Part shown: positions 4,822 to 5,315 of the stretch, piece after piece
Layout of the letters: every line of letters begins with the position of its first letter
Numbering within the stretch: position 1 is the first letter of the stretch
Origin: Methanomassiliicoccaceae archaeon
GTDB lineage: Archaea; Thermoplasmatota; Thermoplasmata; Methanomassiliicoccales; Methanomethylophilaceae
Assembly (NCBI GenBank): GCA_009776625.1
Contig: WRNL01000105.1
Location: 1-5,315, forward strand
Length of the DNA: 5,315 nucleotides
Reading direction: 5' to 3'
The notes under the pieces: generated by a model
Told to the model about the DNA's origin: nothing
The model's input: the letters and a program-made list of their open reading frames with translations, nothing else
Database searches by the model: none
Translations under genes and position numbers: made by a program

Positions 4822-5315
4822 TCATTCTCCGGAACGCATCCCCCGCAGGATGTCCGGCATCTCCGCCACCGACCCTATGACGTGCGTGGGCTTGACCTCC
4901 AGGCCGTCGATGTCCGACGCCTTCGCCTCGCCGCTCAGCACCAGGACCGACGCGATCCCCGCGTCCGCCGCCATCCTCATGTCGGTGTACAGCCTGTCGC
5001 CGACCATCATCGCGCCCTCCTTGTCGACGCCCATCTCGGCGGCGGCCATCTCCAGCATCAGGCCGCTCGGCTTGCCGACTATGACCGGGGCCGCCCCCGT
5101 CAGGTGCGACAGCATGTGGATGAACTGCCCAATGTCCACGTCGTAGGAGTCCTCCGTGGGGCAGAGGTCGTCGGGGTGGGTGGCGATCAGCTCGGCGCCG
5201 CCCATGATGTGGTGGTACGCCCTGTTGATCTTGTCGAAGGTGATGGTCCTGTCGAAGGTCAGGAGGACTATGTCGGGGCGCTCCTCCTCGCTCACGACCC
5301 CGAGCCCCTCCAGCT
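4822..5315 (-). CDS. HAD-IIA family (NagD/PGPase-like) phosphatase, C-terminal part (5' end outside window)
   Basis: The frame is open to the right edge, so the true start lies outside; GTG at 5295 is internal. The visible 163 residues are the rear of the C2 cap domain and the second half of the HAD core. Seen in order are DIVLLTFDRTITFDKIN, typical of the family's cap, IATHPDDLCPTE, matching the usual ATNPD...PT block, then GKPS with the motif III lysine (codon 5071-5073), and MVGDRLYTDM with the motif IV acidic residues (Asp codons at 4996-4998 and 4981-4983). The end VIGSVAEMPDILRGM is where HAD-IIA proteins normally stop. About 95-100 N-terminal residues, including the DxD nucleophile motif, are missing by comparison with the usual length of about 260. 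These enzymes hydrolyse small phosphate esters such as phosphoglycolate or nucleotides in the cytosol; the substrate cannot be told here. Composition is GC-rich like smc, suggesting a resident gene. Confidence 0.93.
   Translation of the reverse strand, partial: LEGLGVVSEEERPDIVLLTFDRTITFDKINRAYHHIMGGAELIATHPDDLCPTEDSYDVDIGQFIHMLSHLTGAAPVIVGKPSGLMLEMAAAEMGVDKEGAMMVGDRLYTDMRMAADAGIASVLVLSGEAKASDIDGLEVKPTHVIGSVAEMPDILRGMRSGE

Noticed and set aside
4576..5146. Plus-strand ORFs opposite the gene remnant and the HAD gene, and the Arg-rich 78-residue minus-strand ORF at 4589-4825
   Set aside because: No recognisable features, and composition typical of out-of-frame reading of GC-rich coding DNA.
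1..5315. CRISPR arrays, tRNA or rRNA genes, complete insertion sequences
   Set aside because: No regularly spaced repeats, no cloverleaf with a TTC-type arm, no transposase and no terminal repeats with target duplication were found on reading through.

Overview
The window looks archaeal, most likely a GC-rich member of the Thermoplasmatota such as Methanomassiliicoccales. The reasons are an archaeal-style SMC protein, heavy AGG (Arg) and ATA (Ile) codon use, TATA-type promoters 25-45 bases upstream of starts, and close family resemblance of the enzymes to archaeal versions. The lineage is an inference from memory of protein families, not from a search.

Layout: all confident protein genes lie on the minus strand. 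At the left edge (1-1281) is the N-terminal third of SMC, cut by the window. Position 1282-1500 is its promoter region. Next come a small three-helix membrane protein (1501-2079) and a near-palindromic TATA box (2115-2129) that can fire both ways. Rightward from that box are two overlapping tiny plus-strand ORFs (2165-2296 and 2250-2426). The second carries a CxxC-x10-HxxH zinc-ribbon-like motif, and a single +1 shift at the first ORF's stop codon would fuse the two. Converging on them is a two-gene operon: a VOC/glyoxalase-fold protein (2825-3307) followed by an MmcQ/YjbR-like protein (2456-2809), driven by a TATA box inside an inverted repeat.

Position 3308-3636 has no convincing gene. It holds a 7-bp hairpin, an A6/T6 tract, a weak 44-codon ORF, and a nested inverted repeat (3499-3611) just beyond the 3' end of a DUF3800 gene (3637-4377). 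Position 4378-4821 contains the DUF3800 promoter, two hairpins and an apparent degraded coding remnant (4579-4776). At the right edge is the C-terminal part of a HAD-IIA (NagD-like) phosphatase.

Interpretation: SMC and the HAD phosphatase look like GC-rich housekeeping genes. Between them sits a less GC-rich, accessory-looking stretch with a small membrane protein, micro-ORFs, a DUF3800 protein, structured non-coding DNA and a gene remnant. The VOC and MmcQ/YjbR pair is probably a small cytosolic unit of unknown substrate. Nothing here proves a defence system. The DUF3800 gene, the membrane protein and the zinc micro-ORF are the best candidates for unexplained biology.
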